In this document: piece after piece, positions 33,917-42,338 of the stretch | Numbering within the stretch: the first letter of the stretch is position 1 | Layout of the letters: the number at the start of each line of letters is the position of its first letter | From: Lachnospiraceae bacterium | GTDB taxonomy: Bacteria > Bacillota > Clostridia > Lachnospirales > Lachnospiraceae | Direction: 5' to 3' | DNA: 64,000 nucleotides | Assembly: GCA_900168235.1 (NCBI GenBank) | Contig: FUZG01000016.1 | Coordinates: 1 to 64,000, forward strand | Position numbers and translations under genes: made by a program | The notes under the pieces: model-generated | What the model was told of the DNA's origin: nothing | What the model saw: only the letters and a program-made list of their open reading frames with translations | Databases searched by the model: none

Positions 33917-35689
33917 ATGTTTCAGTCAAGAACTCATAATTGTAATGAGCTCCGTCTTTCCGATGCAGGAAAGAACGTAACTCTGTGCGGATGGTTTGAG
34001 AATATCCGTAAGGTCAGCAAAAATCTTGGTTTCCTGGTTCTCCGTGATTTCTACGGAAAGACACAGGTAGTGATCGAGACAGAAGAGATGATGGAAAAGA
34101 TCAACGGTGTAAACTGCGAGTCTACTCTTCAGATCACAGGTGTAGTCAGAGAGCGTTCCAGCAAGAATACAGACATGGCTACAGGTGAGATCGAGGTTGT
34201 TCCGTCTGAGATCACTGTACTTGGAAAGTGCATCTACAATGAGCTCCCCTTCGAGATCAACCGTTCAAAGGAAGCTGATGAAAATACAAGACTGAAGTAC
34301 CGTTATCTCGATCTTCGTAATCCTGCTGTAAAGAACAATATCCTGCTCCGTGCAAATATCGTTGCAGATCTTCGCCGTGCAATGACAGAAGAAGGATTCC
34401 TTGAGATCACAACTCCGATCCTTACATGTTCAAGTCCTGAGGGTGCACGTGATTACCTTGTTCCTTCCAGACTTCATCCGGGTCAGTTCTATGCTCTGCC
34501 TCAGGCTCCGCAGCAGTTCAAGCAGATCCTTATGGCATCAGGAATCGACCGTTACTTCCAGATCGCACCCTGCTTCCGTGATGAGGATGCAAGAGCAGAC
34601 CGTTCTCCGGGAGAGTTCTACCAGCTTGATATGGAGATGTCCTTTGCATCTCAGGAGGATGTATTTGCAGTTCTCGAGAGAGTGCTTCCGCCTGTATTTG
34701 CGCGTTACGGTGTTTACAAGACAGCTTCAAGCGCACCGTTTACAAGGATCAAGTATCTCGATGCTCTTGAGAAGTACGGTTCAGATAAGCCTGACCTTCG
34801 TATCGACCTTACAGCAGAGGATGTTACGGATGTTCTTTCTGACTGCGGATTCGGACCGTTTGCAGCAGGTAATGTGATCAAGGCTGTAAGAGTATCTGAC
34901 TGCAAACTTGCACGTAAGGCTATTGATAAGATCCTTGTTGATGTCGAAGTAGTAAGCGGAAGCAAGGCATGCTGGTTCAAGGTTGGCGATGACGGATCAT
35001 TCTCCGGCGGTATCAGCAAGTTCCTTACAGAGCGTCATGATGCACTCACAGAGAAGCTTGGCCTTAAGAGCGGTGACTGCGTATTTATGGCTGCCGGCAA
35101 GAAGTCCCAGGCTCAGAAGACAGCAGGTGTCATCATCAAGACAGTAGGACCTCAGGCAGAAGGCCATATGAAGAAGGACTGCTACGAGTTCTGCTGGATC
35201 GTTGACTTCCCGATGTACGAGATCGGTGAGGAGTCCGGTGAGCTTGAGTTCTGCCACAATCCTTTCTCCATGCCTCAGGGCGGCGTAGATGCACTTAAGA
35301 ATGAAGATCCGCTCAGCATCATGGCTTACCAGTACGATCTGGTATGTAACGGTGTAGAACTTTCCAGCGGTGCTGTACGTAACCACGATCCTGAGATCAT
35401 GGTAGAGGCATTCCGTATCGTTGGTCTTGGCGAAGAGGATGTTAAGAAGAAATTCCCTGCTATGTACAATGCATTCTGCTACGGTGCACCGCCGCACGCA
35501 GGTATCGCTCCGGGCGTAGACCGTATGGTAATGCTCATCGCAGGAGAGGAATCTATCCGTGAGATCATTCCGTTCCCGATGAACAAGAATGCACAGGATC
35601 TCATGATGGGATCTCCTTCAGGAGTAGAGCAGAAGCAGCTTGATGATGTTCATATCGCTATTGTTCCGGTAGAGAAGAAGGAAGACTAA
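33917..35689 (+). CDS. aspS: Aspartyl-tRNA synthetase
   Basis: A 590-residue bacterial-type AspRS. It has the N-terminal OB-fold anticodon domain (VTLCGWFENIRK), motif 2 FRDEDARADRSPGEFYQLDMEM, a GAD insertion domain (about 285-410), the aspartate-binding FCHNPFSMPQ, and motif 3 APGVDRMVML. AAAGAGG precedes the ATG. It lies 69 bp after hisS. There is no T-box leader in that gap. Whether it also charges tRNA-Asn depends on a GatCAB elsewhere. Confidence 0.95.
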   Translation: MFQSRTHNCNELRLSDAGKNVTLCGWFENIRKVSKNLGFLVLRDFYGKTQVVIETEEMMEKINGVNCESTLQITGVVRERSSKNTDMATGEIEVVPSEITVLGKCIYNELPFEINRSKEADENTRLKYRYLDLRNPAVKNNILLRANIVADLRRAMTEEGFLEITTPILTCSSPEGARDYLVPSRLHPGQFYALPQAPQQFKQILMASGIDRYFQIAPCFRDEDARADRSPGEFYQLDMEMSFASQEDVFAVLERVLPPVFARYGVYKTASSAPFTRIKYLDALEKYGSDKPDLRIDLTAEDVTDVLSDCGFGPFAAGNVIKAVRVSDCKLARKAIDKILVDVEVVSGSKACWFKVGDDGSFSGGISKFLTERHDALTEKLGLKSGDCVFMAAGKKSQAQKTAGVIIKTVGPQAEGHMKKDCYEFCWIVDFPMYEIGEESGELEFCHNPFSMPQGGVDALKNEDPLSIMAYQYDLVCNGVELSSGAVRNHDPEIMVEAFRIVGLGEEDVKKKFPAMYNAFCYGAPPHAGIAPGVDRMVMLIAGEESIREIIPFPMNKNAQDLMMGSPSGVEQKQLDDVHIAIVPVEKKED

Positions 35690-35691
35690 GT

Positions 35692-36060
35692 ATGAACAGC
35701 GACCCGGTTTCCACAGTTGAAAAAGAAGTGATCCATGCCTCCGACCTTTATGGGTATACTCATTACCTTTATGGAGAAGCGTTTCTTGGTTCATACGGAG
35801 GTATGAGATACCGGGTGGCGAGAGAACCTCTTAAAAAGGTGTTTTATTCTCCGCAGGAGGAATGGGCAAAGGATGCGACGTTTCTGGTCAGTGTATGGCC
35901 GGAACCGTATTCCTATGAGAAAACACCAGATGAGAAAAAACAGAGTTTTTCCTTCCCGTTTACGGATGAAGGAAGACTTGAGGCAGTGAAGTGCCTTAAC
36001 CGCCAGTATTTTGTACGGAAGCCCGAATGGGATGCGGCGAAGGAAGCACACTGGATCTGA
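35692..36060 (+). CDS. Hypothetical protein, 122 residues
   Basis: A soluble protein starting MNSDPVSTVEKEVIHASDLYGYTHYLYGE. It is rich in aromatic residues (Tyr, Trp, Phe) and has no signal peptide. The start comes 2 bp after the aspS stop, with GAAGGA as the likely ribosome site, so it is part of the same transcript. No family recognised. Its high Tyr/Trp content and beta-prone pattern suggest a small folded domain. Confidence 0.7.
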   Translation: MNSDPVSTVEKEVIHASDLYGYTHYLYGEAFLGSYGGMRYRVAREPLKKVFYSPQEEWAKDATFLVSVWPEPYSYEKTPDEKKQSFSFPFTDEGRLEAVKCLNRQYFVRKPEWDAAKEAHWI

Positions 36061-36087
36061 AGTAACGAATTGAAGGAGTAATCAGTT

Positions 36088-37686
36088 TTGTCCGATTTAT
36101 CAAAAGAGATCAATAAACGTCGTACGTTTGCCATAATTTCACATCCTGATGCAGGTAAGACGACTCTTACAGAGAAATTCCTGCTTTACGGAGGCCAGAT
36201 CAATCTTGCCGGTTCCGTAAAGGGTAAGGCAACTGCGCGCCATGCGGTTTCCGACTGGATGGATATCGAGAAGGAGAGAGGTATTTCAGTTACAAGTTCT
36301 GTTCTGCAGTTTGAGTTTGACAACTGCTGTATAAATATCCTGGATACACCGGGACATCAGGACTTCTCTGAGGATACATACCGTACACTTATGGCGGCAG
36401 ATTCTGCAGTAATGGTCATCGATGGCGCGAAGGGTGTCGAGCCTCAGACAAGAAAGCTTTTCCGTGTCTGCGGCAGACGTGGTATCCCTGTATTTACATT
36501 TATCAATAAGATGGACCGCGATGCGAGAGATACCTTTGATCTTCTGGACGAGATCGAGAAGGAGCTGGGCATTGCCACATGTCCTGTAAACTGGCCTATC
36601 GGTTCAGGTAAGAACTTCAAGGGTGTTTACGACAGAAAGAGCGGAAATATCGTTGAGTTCGCAGATACCCAGAAGGGTACAAAGGAAGGTACAGAGACAT
36701 TCATCGCACTTGATGATGAAGAGGCTTCTGTAGCGGCTATCGGAGAAGATGCGAGAGAACAGCTTTTAAGCGAGATCGAGCTTCTTGACGGAGCCAGCGA
36801 GGAATTTGATCAGGAAAAAGTTAATCAGGGAAAACTTTCACCTGTATTCTTTGGTTCTGCGCTTACAAACTTCGGTGTCGAGATCTTCCTGCATAATTTC
36901 TTACAGATGACATCATCTCCGCTTCCGAGAGTAGCTGATATAGGTGTCATCGATCCTGTAGACAATGGATTTTCTGCATTTGTCTTCAAGATTCAGGCAA
37001 ATATGAACAAGGCACACCGTGACCGTGTTGCGTTCATGAGAATATGCTCCGGTAAGTTCACAGCCGGAATGGATGTGTTCCACGTTCAGGGCGGCAAAAA
37101 TGTGCGTCTCATGCAGCCTCAGCAGATGATGGCTGAAGAGCGTCATGTGGTAAGTGAGGCTTACGCCGGTGATATCATCGGTGTATTTGATCCCGGTATC
37201 TATTCTATCGGTGATACTCTCTGCACACCCGGCGACAAATTTAAGTTTGCGGGAATACCTACTTTCGCTCCTGAGCATTTCGCACGTGTGCGTCAGATGG
37301 ATACCATGAAGCGTAAGCAGTTTGTAAAGGGTATCGAGCAGATCGCGCAGGAAGGTGCGATCCAGATCTTCCAGGAAGAAAACTACGGAATGGAAGAGAT
37401 CATCGTAGGCGTAGTCGGTGTCCTGCAGTTTGAAGTTCTGCAGTATCGTCTGAAGAATGAGTATAATGTTGAGATCAAGCTGGATCAGCTTCCGTATGAA
37501 TATATCCGTTGGATCGCTGACAGAGATATCGATCTCGATACGATCACAGGAACTTCTGACATGAAGAAGGTTCGTGATCTGAAGGGCAGACCGCTTCTGC
37601 TCTTCGTAAATAGCTGGTCTATTGGAATGACTCTCGATAGAAATGAGGGTCTGGTACTGGAAGAGTACAGCGAAAACGAAGCATGA
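36088..37686 (+). CDS. prfC: Peptide chain release factor 3
   Basis: A 532-residue GTPase that recycles RF1/RF2 after termination. G1 is SHPDAGKTTLTEK, switch RGISVTSSVLQF, G3 DTPGHQDFSEDTYR, G4 FINKMDRD. The domain II and III regions match EF-G-like RF3. The start codon is TTG at 36088, with AAGGAG 9 bases upstream and the conserved N-terminus LSKEINKRRTFAIISHPD directly after. Its stop overlaps the frame of the next gene. Confidence 0.93.
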   Translation: MSDLSKEINKRRTFAIISHPDAGKTTLTEKFLLYGGQINLAGSVKGKATARHAVSDWMDIEKERGISVTSSVLQFEFDNCCINILDTPGHQDFSEDTYRTLMAADSAVMVIDGAKGVEPQTRKLFRVCGRRGIPVFTFINKMDRDARDTFDLLDEIEKELGIATCPVNWPIGSGKNFKGVYDRKSGNIVEFADTQKGTKEGTETFIALDDEEASVAAIGEDAREQLLSEIELLDGASEEFDQEKVNQGKLSPVFFGSALTNFGVEIFLHNFLQMTSSPLPRVADIGVIDPVDNGFSAFVFKIQANMNKAHRDRVAFMRICSGKFTAGMDVFHVQGGKNVRLMQPQQMMAEERHVVSEAYAGDIIGVFDPGIYSIGDTLCTPGDKFKFAGIPTFAPEHFARVRQMDTMKRKQFVKGIEQIAQEGAIQIFQEENYGMEEIIVGVVGVLQFEVLQYRLKNEYNVEIKLDQLPYEYIRWIADRDIDLDTITGTSDMKKVRDLKGRPLLLFVNSWSIGMTLDRNEGLVLEEYSENEA

Positions 37687-37703
37687 CCCGGAGGTGGCAC
37701 GAG

Positions 37704-39023
37704 GTGAACTCTGTTCGTAAGAAAAAAAGAGTGCGCCGTCTGCAGAAAATTCTGCACGTGCCGCTTCTTTTATGCCTTTTAGTAAGTTTACTTACAGGAT
37801 GCGCAGTTCAGGACGAGATCAGGCAGAAATGGGATAAGTTCTGTGATGATGCTGTCCGCTATATCTTTTTCGGAGATACAGGTAAAAATGGAGCAGGCGG
37901 AGTTTCAGGAAATTCCGGTAATCCATTTTACAAAGAGGAAAAGGAAGTTACGGAAGAAGGCGCAGACGGGGCAGACGAAGACAGCGGTGAAGCAGAATTT
38001 CCGGAAGGTTCATTTGAAAAACTGGAAGAAGACGAGCGTTCATATTGTTTTTCCAAACTGAATACTGAGCAGAAAAAAATATATTTAGAGATATATAACT
38101 GTTTTCTGAACATGGATGATGATACACGTCTTTCGACCCTTGATTCAGAGGCGGTGGACATGATATTTAATCTTGTCATGATGGATCACCCTGAGCTCTT
38201 TTTTGTGGATGGATACAGGACAACAGAAACTACACGTGACGGTGTTCCGATAAAGCTGGAAATAACCGGAAAGTACAACGTTTCAAAAGAAGTCCGCAAG
38301 ATGAAAGAGAAGGAAATAGAAAGTGCTGCAAAGGCAGCTCTGAAAGATTGTCCCACAGACGGGTCCGAATACGATCAGGTCAGATATGTTTTCCAGTGGA
38401 TAATCGATCACACGGATTACAGTCTGGATGCGCCGGACAATCAGAATATTTCATCGGTATTCCTGAATGGACGGAGTGTGTGTCAGGGTTATTCCATGGC
38501 TACGAAGTATCTTTTGGACAGACTGGGAATTTTTTGTACAGTGGTCTACGGTACAGCTGACGGAGAGAGTCATTCGTGGAACCTCGTGCGGATGGATGGA
38601 ACCGAGTGCTATGTAGATACCACTTGGGGAGATTCGTCTTACCGGACAGAGGATAATGAGCTCGCGCCGCAGGTTAATTACAACTATTTTGGCTGTAATG
38701 AAGAAATCCTCCGCAGGACTCATGCGATAAATAATCCCGTGAGCCTTCCTGAGTGCACAGCCCTTGATGAATACTATTACGTAAAAGAAGGGCTTTACTT
38801 CACCTCTGCCGATCTGAAACGACTCAATGCAATATTTGAGTACAGGCAGTCTCAGGAAGAAGGGAACTTTACTATACGATGTGCAGACAGCGGCGTTTAT
38901 CAGGAACTCAGCACAGAGCTTTTTGACGACAGAAAGATCTTTGAGATACTGCCTGATTCTGACCGGGTGAAATACATCCGTGATGACCGTGAGAATACAA
39001 TGACATTCTCTGCGGAAGACTGA
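37704..39023 (+). CDS. Transglutaminase-domain lipoprotein
   Basis: A 439-residue exported lipoprotein. A basic N-terminus (KKKRVRRL) and hydrophobic stretch end in the lipobox LLTGC (lipidated Cys33). An acidic linker (about 80-110, EEGADGADEDSGEAE) and a transglutaminase-like cysteine protease domain follow, with Cys260 in SVCQGYS, His290 in SHSWNLV and Asp305 in CYVDTTWGD. I chose the GTG at 37704 because GGAGGT lies 8 bases before; an ATG at 37683 overlaps prfC. The substrate is unknown; wall-linked peptide processing is a common role. Confidence 0.8.
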   Translation: MNSVRKKKRVRRLQKILHVPLLLCLLVSLLTGCAVQDEIRQKWDKFCDDAVRYIFFGDTGKNGAGGVSGNSGNPFYKEEKEVTEEGADGADEDSGEAEFPEGSFEKLEEDERSYCFSKLNTEQKKIYLEIYNCFLNMDDDTRLSTLDSEAVDMIFNLVMMDHPELFFVDGYRTTETTRDGVPIKLEITGKYNVSKEVRKMKEKEIESAAKAALKDCPTDGSEYDQVRYVFQWIIDHTDYSLDAPDNQNISSVFLNGRSVCQGYSMATKYLLDRLGIFCTVVYGTADGESHSWNLVRMDGTECYVDTTWGDSSYRTEDNELAPQVNYNYFGCNEEILRRTHAINNPVSLPECTALDEYYYVKEGLYFTSADLKRLNAIFEYRQSQEEGNFTIRCADSGVYQELSTELFDDRKIFEILPDSDRVKYIRDDRENTMTFSAED

Positions 39024-39058
39024 TTTTTACTGTACTTTCCTTTTATAGGGGAGTCTGA

Positions 39059-39064
39059 TATAAT
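39059..39064 (+). promoter_or_regulatory. Extended -10 promoter of the Asp23-nusB unit
   Basis: TGATATAAT at 39056-39064 is an extended -10 about 60 bp before the Asp23-family gene. It marks the probable start of the long nusB-dxs-recN transcription unit. Confidence 0.5.
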
Positions 39065-39124
39065 GTTGGTTTGAAATATAGATTGTCTGTAAAAACGTCT
39101 GTATAAATGAGAGGAAATGAACAG

Positions 39125-39514
39125 ATGGCAAACGATAGAAAAGAAGCTGCAACTCTCCTGAATACAGGTATTCAGGGCGAGGTAAAGATTGCTGATGATG
39201 TTGTTGCGGTTATCGCTGCACTTGCTGCACAGGAAGTTGAAGGTGTAGGCACTATGCATGGCGGTGTCGGCAAAAATATCATGGCGTATGTAGGTGTAAA
39301 GAAAGCCGATAAGGGCGTACGTGTAGATGTAGTGAATGGTGTAGTCCGTGCTGAGGTAGCAGTACATATCCGTTACGGTTACAGTATTCCGGAAGTTAGC
39401 AGGAAGGTTCAGGAAAAGGTCAGAAATTCTATTGAGACTATGACTGGTCTTACTGTTGCAGACGTAAACATCCGCGTTGCAGGAATTGAAATGGAAGCAG
39501 GTCCCACAGCATGA
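39125..39514 (+). CDS. Asp23/Gls24 family envelope stress protein
   Basis: A 129-residue protein starting MANDRKEAATLLN, with the typical beta-rich core (GEVKIADDVVAVIAALAAQEVEGVGTM split by a Gly-rich turn) and the late ETMTGLTVADVNIRVAGI. Members associate with the membrane under cell-wall stress. GAGAGGA precedes the ATG at 39125; an ATG six codons earlier lacks one. Its stop overlaps the nusB start by 4 nt. Confidence 0.88.
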   Translation: MANDRKEAATLLNTGIQGEVKIADDVVAVIAALAAQEVEGVGTMHGGVGKNIMAYVGVKKADKGVRVDVVNGVVRAEVAVHIRYGYSIPEVSRKVQEKVRNSIETMTGLTVADVNIRVAGIEMEAGPTA

Positions 39515-39912
39515 AGAGAAGTCTTTTAAGAGAACATATTTTTATTCTGGTATTTATGTCAGAGTTTAATTCCGTAGATGAGATGCCGGAGAAGATGCGT
39601 CTCTATTTTGAATCTCTCGAGGAGCCGGCAGACGATGCCTCAGAGGAATATATCGAAGTAAAGTTCAAGAATATCCTCGAAAAGCTCCCGGAACTCGATG
39701 AAAAGATCAATGAAAAAGCAGAAGGATGGACAACTTCCCGTATGGGAAAGGTTGAGCTCGCACTTATCCGACTCGCTGCATATGAGATCTTTGATGACGA
39801 GGATGTACCCACAAGTGTCGCTATAAATGAGGCGGTTGAGCTTGCCAAGAAGTACGGTCAGGACAGTGCGCCTTCTTTCGTAAACGGTGTTCTTGCCAAA
39901 TTGGTAGGTTAA
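39511..39912 (+). CDS. nusB: Transcription antitermination factor NusB
   Basis: A 133-residue helical protein that binds boxA RNA with S10 during rRNA synthesis. The N-terminus MKRSLLREHIFILVFMSEF is the family signature, and the end has VAINEAVELAKKYG and SFVNGVLAKLV. ATG overlaps the previous stop. The usual clostridial order Asp23-nusB-xseA is kept. Confidence 0.92.
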   Translation: MKRSLLREHIFILVFMSEFNSVDEMPEKMRLYFESLEEPADDASEEYIEVKFKNILEKLPELDEKINEKAEGWTTSRMGKVELALIRLAAYEIFDDEDVPTSVAINEAVELAKKYGQDSAPSFVNGVLAKLVG

Positions 39913-41192
39913 TGCAGAAAGTCTATTCAGTTAGTCAGGTCAATGCATATATCCGCGGTCTTTTTGATGATGATATCTTACTTGCCAGAGTTCAGCTCAA
40001 GGGCGAACTTTCCAACGTAAAATATCATCATTCCGGACATATTTACTTTACGGTCAAGGATAGTCAGGCGGCTATCGCGGGTGTAATGTTTGCCTCTGAT
40101 GCCGTTTCTCTGGATTTTCGTCTGGAGGAAGGGCAGTCGGTGGTCGTCACAGGCAGAATCGGTGTTTACGAGCGTGATGGCCGTTATCAGATCTATGCCA
40201 AAAGTATTTCCCGTGAAGGCCAGGGCCTTCTGTATGAAAAATATGAAAAGCTCCGTCAGGAACTTGCGGATATGGGTATGTTTGATGAAATGTATAAACA
40301 GCCCATTCCGAAGTTCATACGTACTCTCGGAGTAGTGACTGCACCTACCGGAGCTGCCGTTCGTGATATTATAAATGTTTCGCTTCGTAGAAACCCTTAC
40401 CTTCAGATAATCCTTTATCCTGCTAAGGTCCAGGGTGAAGGTGCGGCTGAATCGATAGTTGCGGGAATCGAAGCCCTGCAGCAAAAAAATGTCGATGTGA
40501 TCATCGTCGGACGAGGCGGAGGTTCCATCGAAGACCTGTGGGCATTTAACGAGGAAATCGTTGCAAGAGCCATATTTGACTGTATGGTTCCTGTGATATC
40601 CGGAACAGGTCATGAAACGGATACGACTATTGCTGACTGGGTGGCAGATCTTCGTGCGCCGACGCCAAGTGCCGCGGCAGAGCTTGCGGTATATGATCAT
40701 GAAGCGTTCATGGATTCGCTTAAGGGCTATCAGGATAAGCTTAATTCTGTGATGAGCAACAGGCTCAGCCGTAACAGAGAACGCTTAAATGCGCTTTCAG
40801 CGGGATTTATGAGATTTTCTCCGGAAGGCAGCCTTAAGGAAAAAAAGGCAAGGCTCCATAATTACCGTCAGGAATTTATACGGAGAATGGACCGCATCCT
40901 TCAGGATAACAGGACGGAAGAAGTCCGTATAGAAGATTCGCTCACAGGGCTTATGCAGGAAAAACTCCGGACTGCGAAAGAGAAGACCGCTATTTATGCA
41001 GAGCGCTTAAACGGTCTTTCTCCGCTTAATACCCTGAGCCGTGGATATACCTTTACAGAGCGTGACGGAGGAAAGCCCCTTCGTGATGTAAATGAGGTAA
41101 AGCCCGGAGATGAGATCATGATTTACGTACAGAACGGAAAGGTATTTGCCGATGTCACCAAGACAGAAGAAAGAAAAAGAACTGACTATTGA
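39912..41192 (+). CDS. xseA: Exodeoxyribonuclease VII large subunit
   Basis: A 426-residue single-strand nuclease subunit. The N-terminal OB-fold (about 1-100) has LKGELSNVKYHHSGHIYFTVKD. The catalytic part includes VVTAPTGAAVRDI, VDVIIVGRGGGSIEDLW split over a Gly-rich loop, and SGTGHETDTTIADW. A long coiled-coil follows (about 270-380). The start overlaps the nusB stop by one base. It pairs with XseB, whose gene overlaps its end by 41 bp. Confidence 0.94.
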   Translation: MQKVYSVSQVNAYIRGLFDDDILLARVQLKGELSNVKYHHSGHIYFTVKDSQAAIAGVMFASDAVSLDFRLEEGQSVVVTGRIGVYERDGRYQIYAKSISREGQGLLYEKYEKLRQELADMGMFDEMYKQPIPKFIRTLGVVTAPTGAAVRDIINVSLRRNPYLQIILYPAKVQGEGAAESIVAGIEALQQKNVDVIIVGRGGGSIEDLWAFNEEIVARAIFDCMVPVISGTGHETDTTIADWVADLRAPTPSAAAELAVYDHEAFMDSLKGYQDKLNSVMSNRLSRNRERLNALSAGFMRFSPEGSLKEKKARLHNYRQEFIRRMDRILQDNRTEEVRIEDSLTGLMQEKLRTAKEKTAIYAERLNGLSPLNTLSRGYTFTERDGGKPLRDVNEVKPGDEIMIYVQNGKVFADVTKTEERKRTDY

Positions 41193-41379
41193 AGAAGGAT
41201 TTTCTTTTCTGGAAGAGTCTTTGAAAAAGCTTTCAGATGAAGATATCTCCCTTGAAGAGTCTTTTGCGGTCTTTGAAAAAGGCATGCAGGTCTTAAAAGA
41301 TGTCAGCGGGAAGATAGACGAAGTCGAGAAAAAAGTTAAGGTAATTAACGAAGAAGGTGGAATGGATGATTTTCAGTGA
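41152..41379 (+). CDS. xseB: Exodeoxyribonuclease VII small subunit
   Basis: A 75-residue helical-hairpin subunit with TIEEGFSFLEESLKKLSD and LEESFAVFEKGMQVL, the family signature. I chose the ATG at 41152, with GAAAGG upstream; a TTG at 41146 is less likely. It overlaps both xseA and ispA, so the three genes are translationally linked. Confidence 0.9.
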   Translation: MSPRQKKEKELTIEEGFSFLEESLKKLSDEDISLEESFAVFEKGMQVLKDVSGKIDEVEKKVKVINEEGGMDDFQ

Positions 41380-42322
41380 AGAACTTAAAAAGCGGGCTGA
41401 GTTTGCAGAGGACGTTCTAAAGTCATATCTTCCTGAGGAAACAGGTTATGCTGTAAGAGTAGCAGAAGCCATGAACTACTCTGCATTATCCGGCGGAAAG
41501 CATCTGCGCCCTGTTATCATGCAGGCATCATATCAGATGTTCGGAGGCAGGGGACATGTGGTGGAGCCCTTTATGGCTGCGCTGGAAATGATCCACAATT
41601 ATTCACTTGTACATGATGATCTTCCTGCTATGGATAATGACCTCTACCGCAGAGGAAGAAAGACCACACATGCGGTATATGGTCCCGGAATGGCAACCCT
41701 TGCAGGCGACGGTCTTCTGAACCTCGCATATGAAACTGCATTAAAAGCATTTGCGGTAGGTCTGGAAGATATTAAAGCAGGTCTTTCCTCTCCGGCAGAA
41801 TTGACGGAAGAAGGAACACTGCAGACTCTTATGGAAAGTATCACTAAGGCGCTTTCCATCTTAGCTGATAAAGCAGGTATCAACGGTATGCTCGGCGGAC
41901 AGTCTGCTGATGTTGATGCAGAGGAGCGGAACAGATCCGTTGACCTCGAGGAACTGCTTTATATCCATGAGAAAAAGACAGCGTGTTTACTTGAGAGCGC
42001 GCTTATGATAGGCGGAGTACTCTGCAGCGTAGGCGATGATGACCTTAAAAGACTCGAAAAAATAGGTCATTATGTCGGCGTTGCATTTCAGATAGAAGAT
42101 GACATACTGGATGTGACCGGGGATGAAAAGATCCTTGGAAAGCATGTTGGTTCCGATGAAGAAAACGGAAAAGTTACATACGTGACCCTTAAAGGTCTTG
42201 ATCAGGCGGCAAAGGATGCGGCGGAGATGACAGACCGCGCGCTCGCCATACTGGATGAGCTGCCGGCATCAGACGGATTTTTAAGGGAACTTATCATAAG
42301 TCTTGTTACGAGACAGAAATGA
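41366..42322 (+). CDS. ispA: Polyprenyl (farnesyl/geranyl) diphosphate synthase
   Basis: A 318-residue all-helical prenyltransferase that condenses C5 units to geranyl or farnesyl diphosphate. The first aspartate-rich motif is DDLPAMDNDLYRRGRKT and the second is QIEDDILDVTGD. GGKHLRP is the IPP-binding arginine segment. The ATG at 41366 has AAGGTGG 6 bases before; a GTG three codons earlier is an alternative. It comes directly before dxs, giving two isoprenoid genes together. Confidence 0.92.
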   Translation: MIFSEELKKRAEFAEDVLKSYLPEETGYAVRVAEAMNYSALSGGKHLRPVIMQASYQMFGGRGHVVEPFMAALEMIHNYSLVHDDLPAMDNDLYRRGRKTTHAVYGPGMATLAGDGLLNLAYETALKAFAVGLEDIKAGLSSPAELTEEGTLQTLMESITKALSILADKAGINGMLGGQSADVDAEERNRSVDLEELLYIHEKKTACLLESALMIGGVLCSVGDDDLKRLEKIGHYVGVAFQIEDDILDVTGDEKILGKHVGSDEENGKVTYVTLKGLDQAAKDAAEMTDRALAILDELPASDGFLRELIISLVTRQK

Positions 42323-42338
42323 TCGGACGGAATATAGA

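Noticed and set aside
39978-40700. 240-codon open frame antisense to xseA
   Set aside because: Lies entirely opposite a clear xseA gene, with no ribosome site and no family motif.
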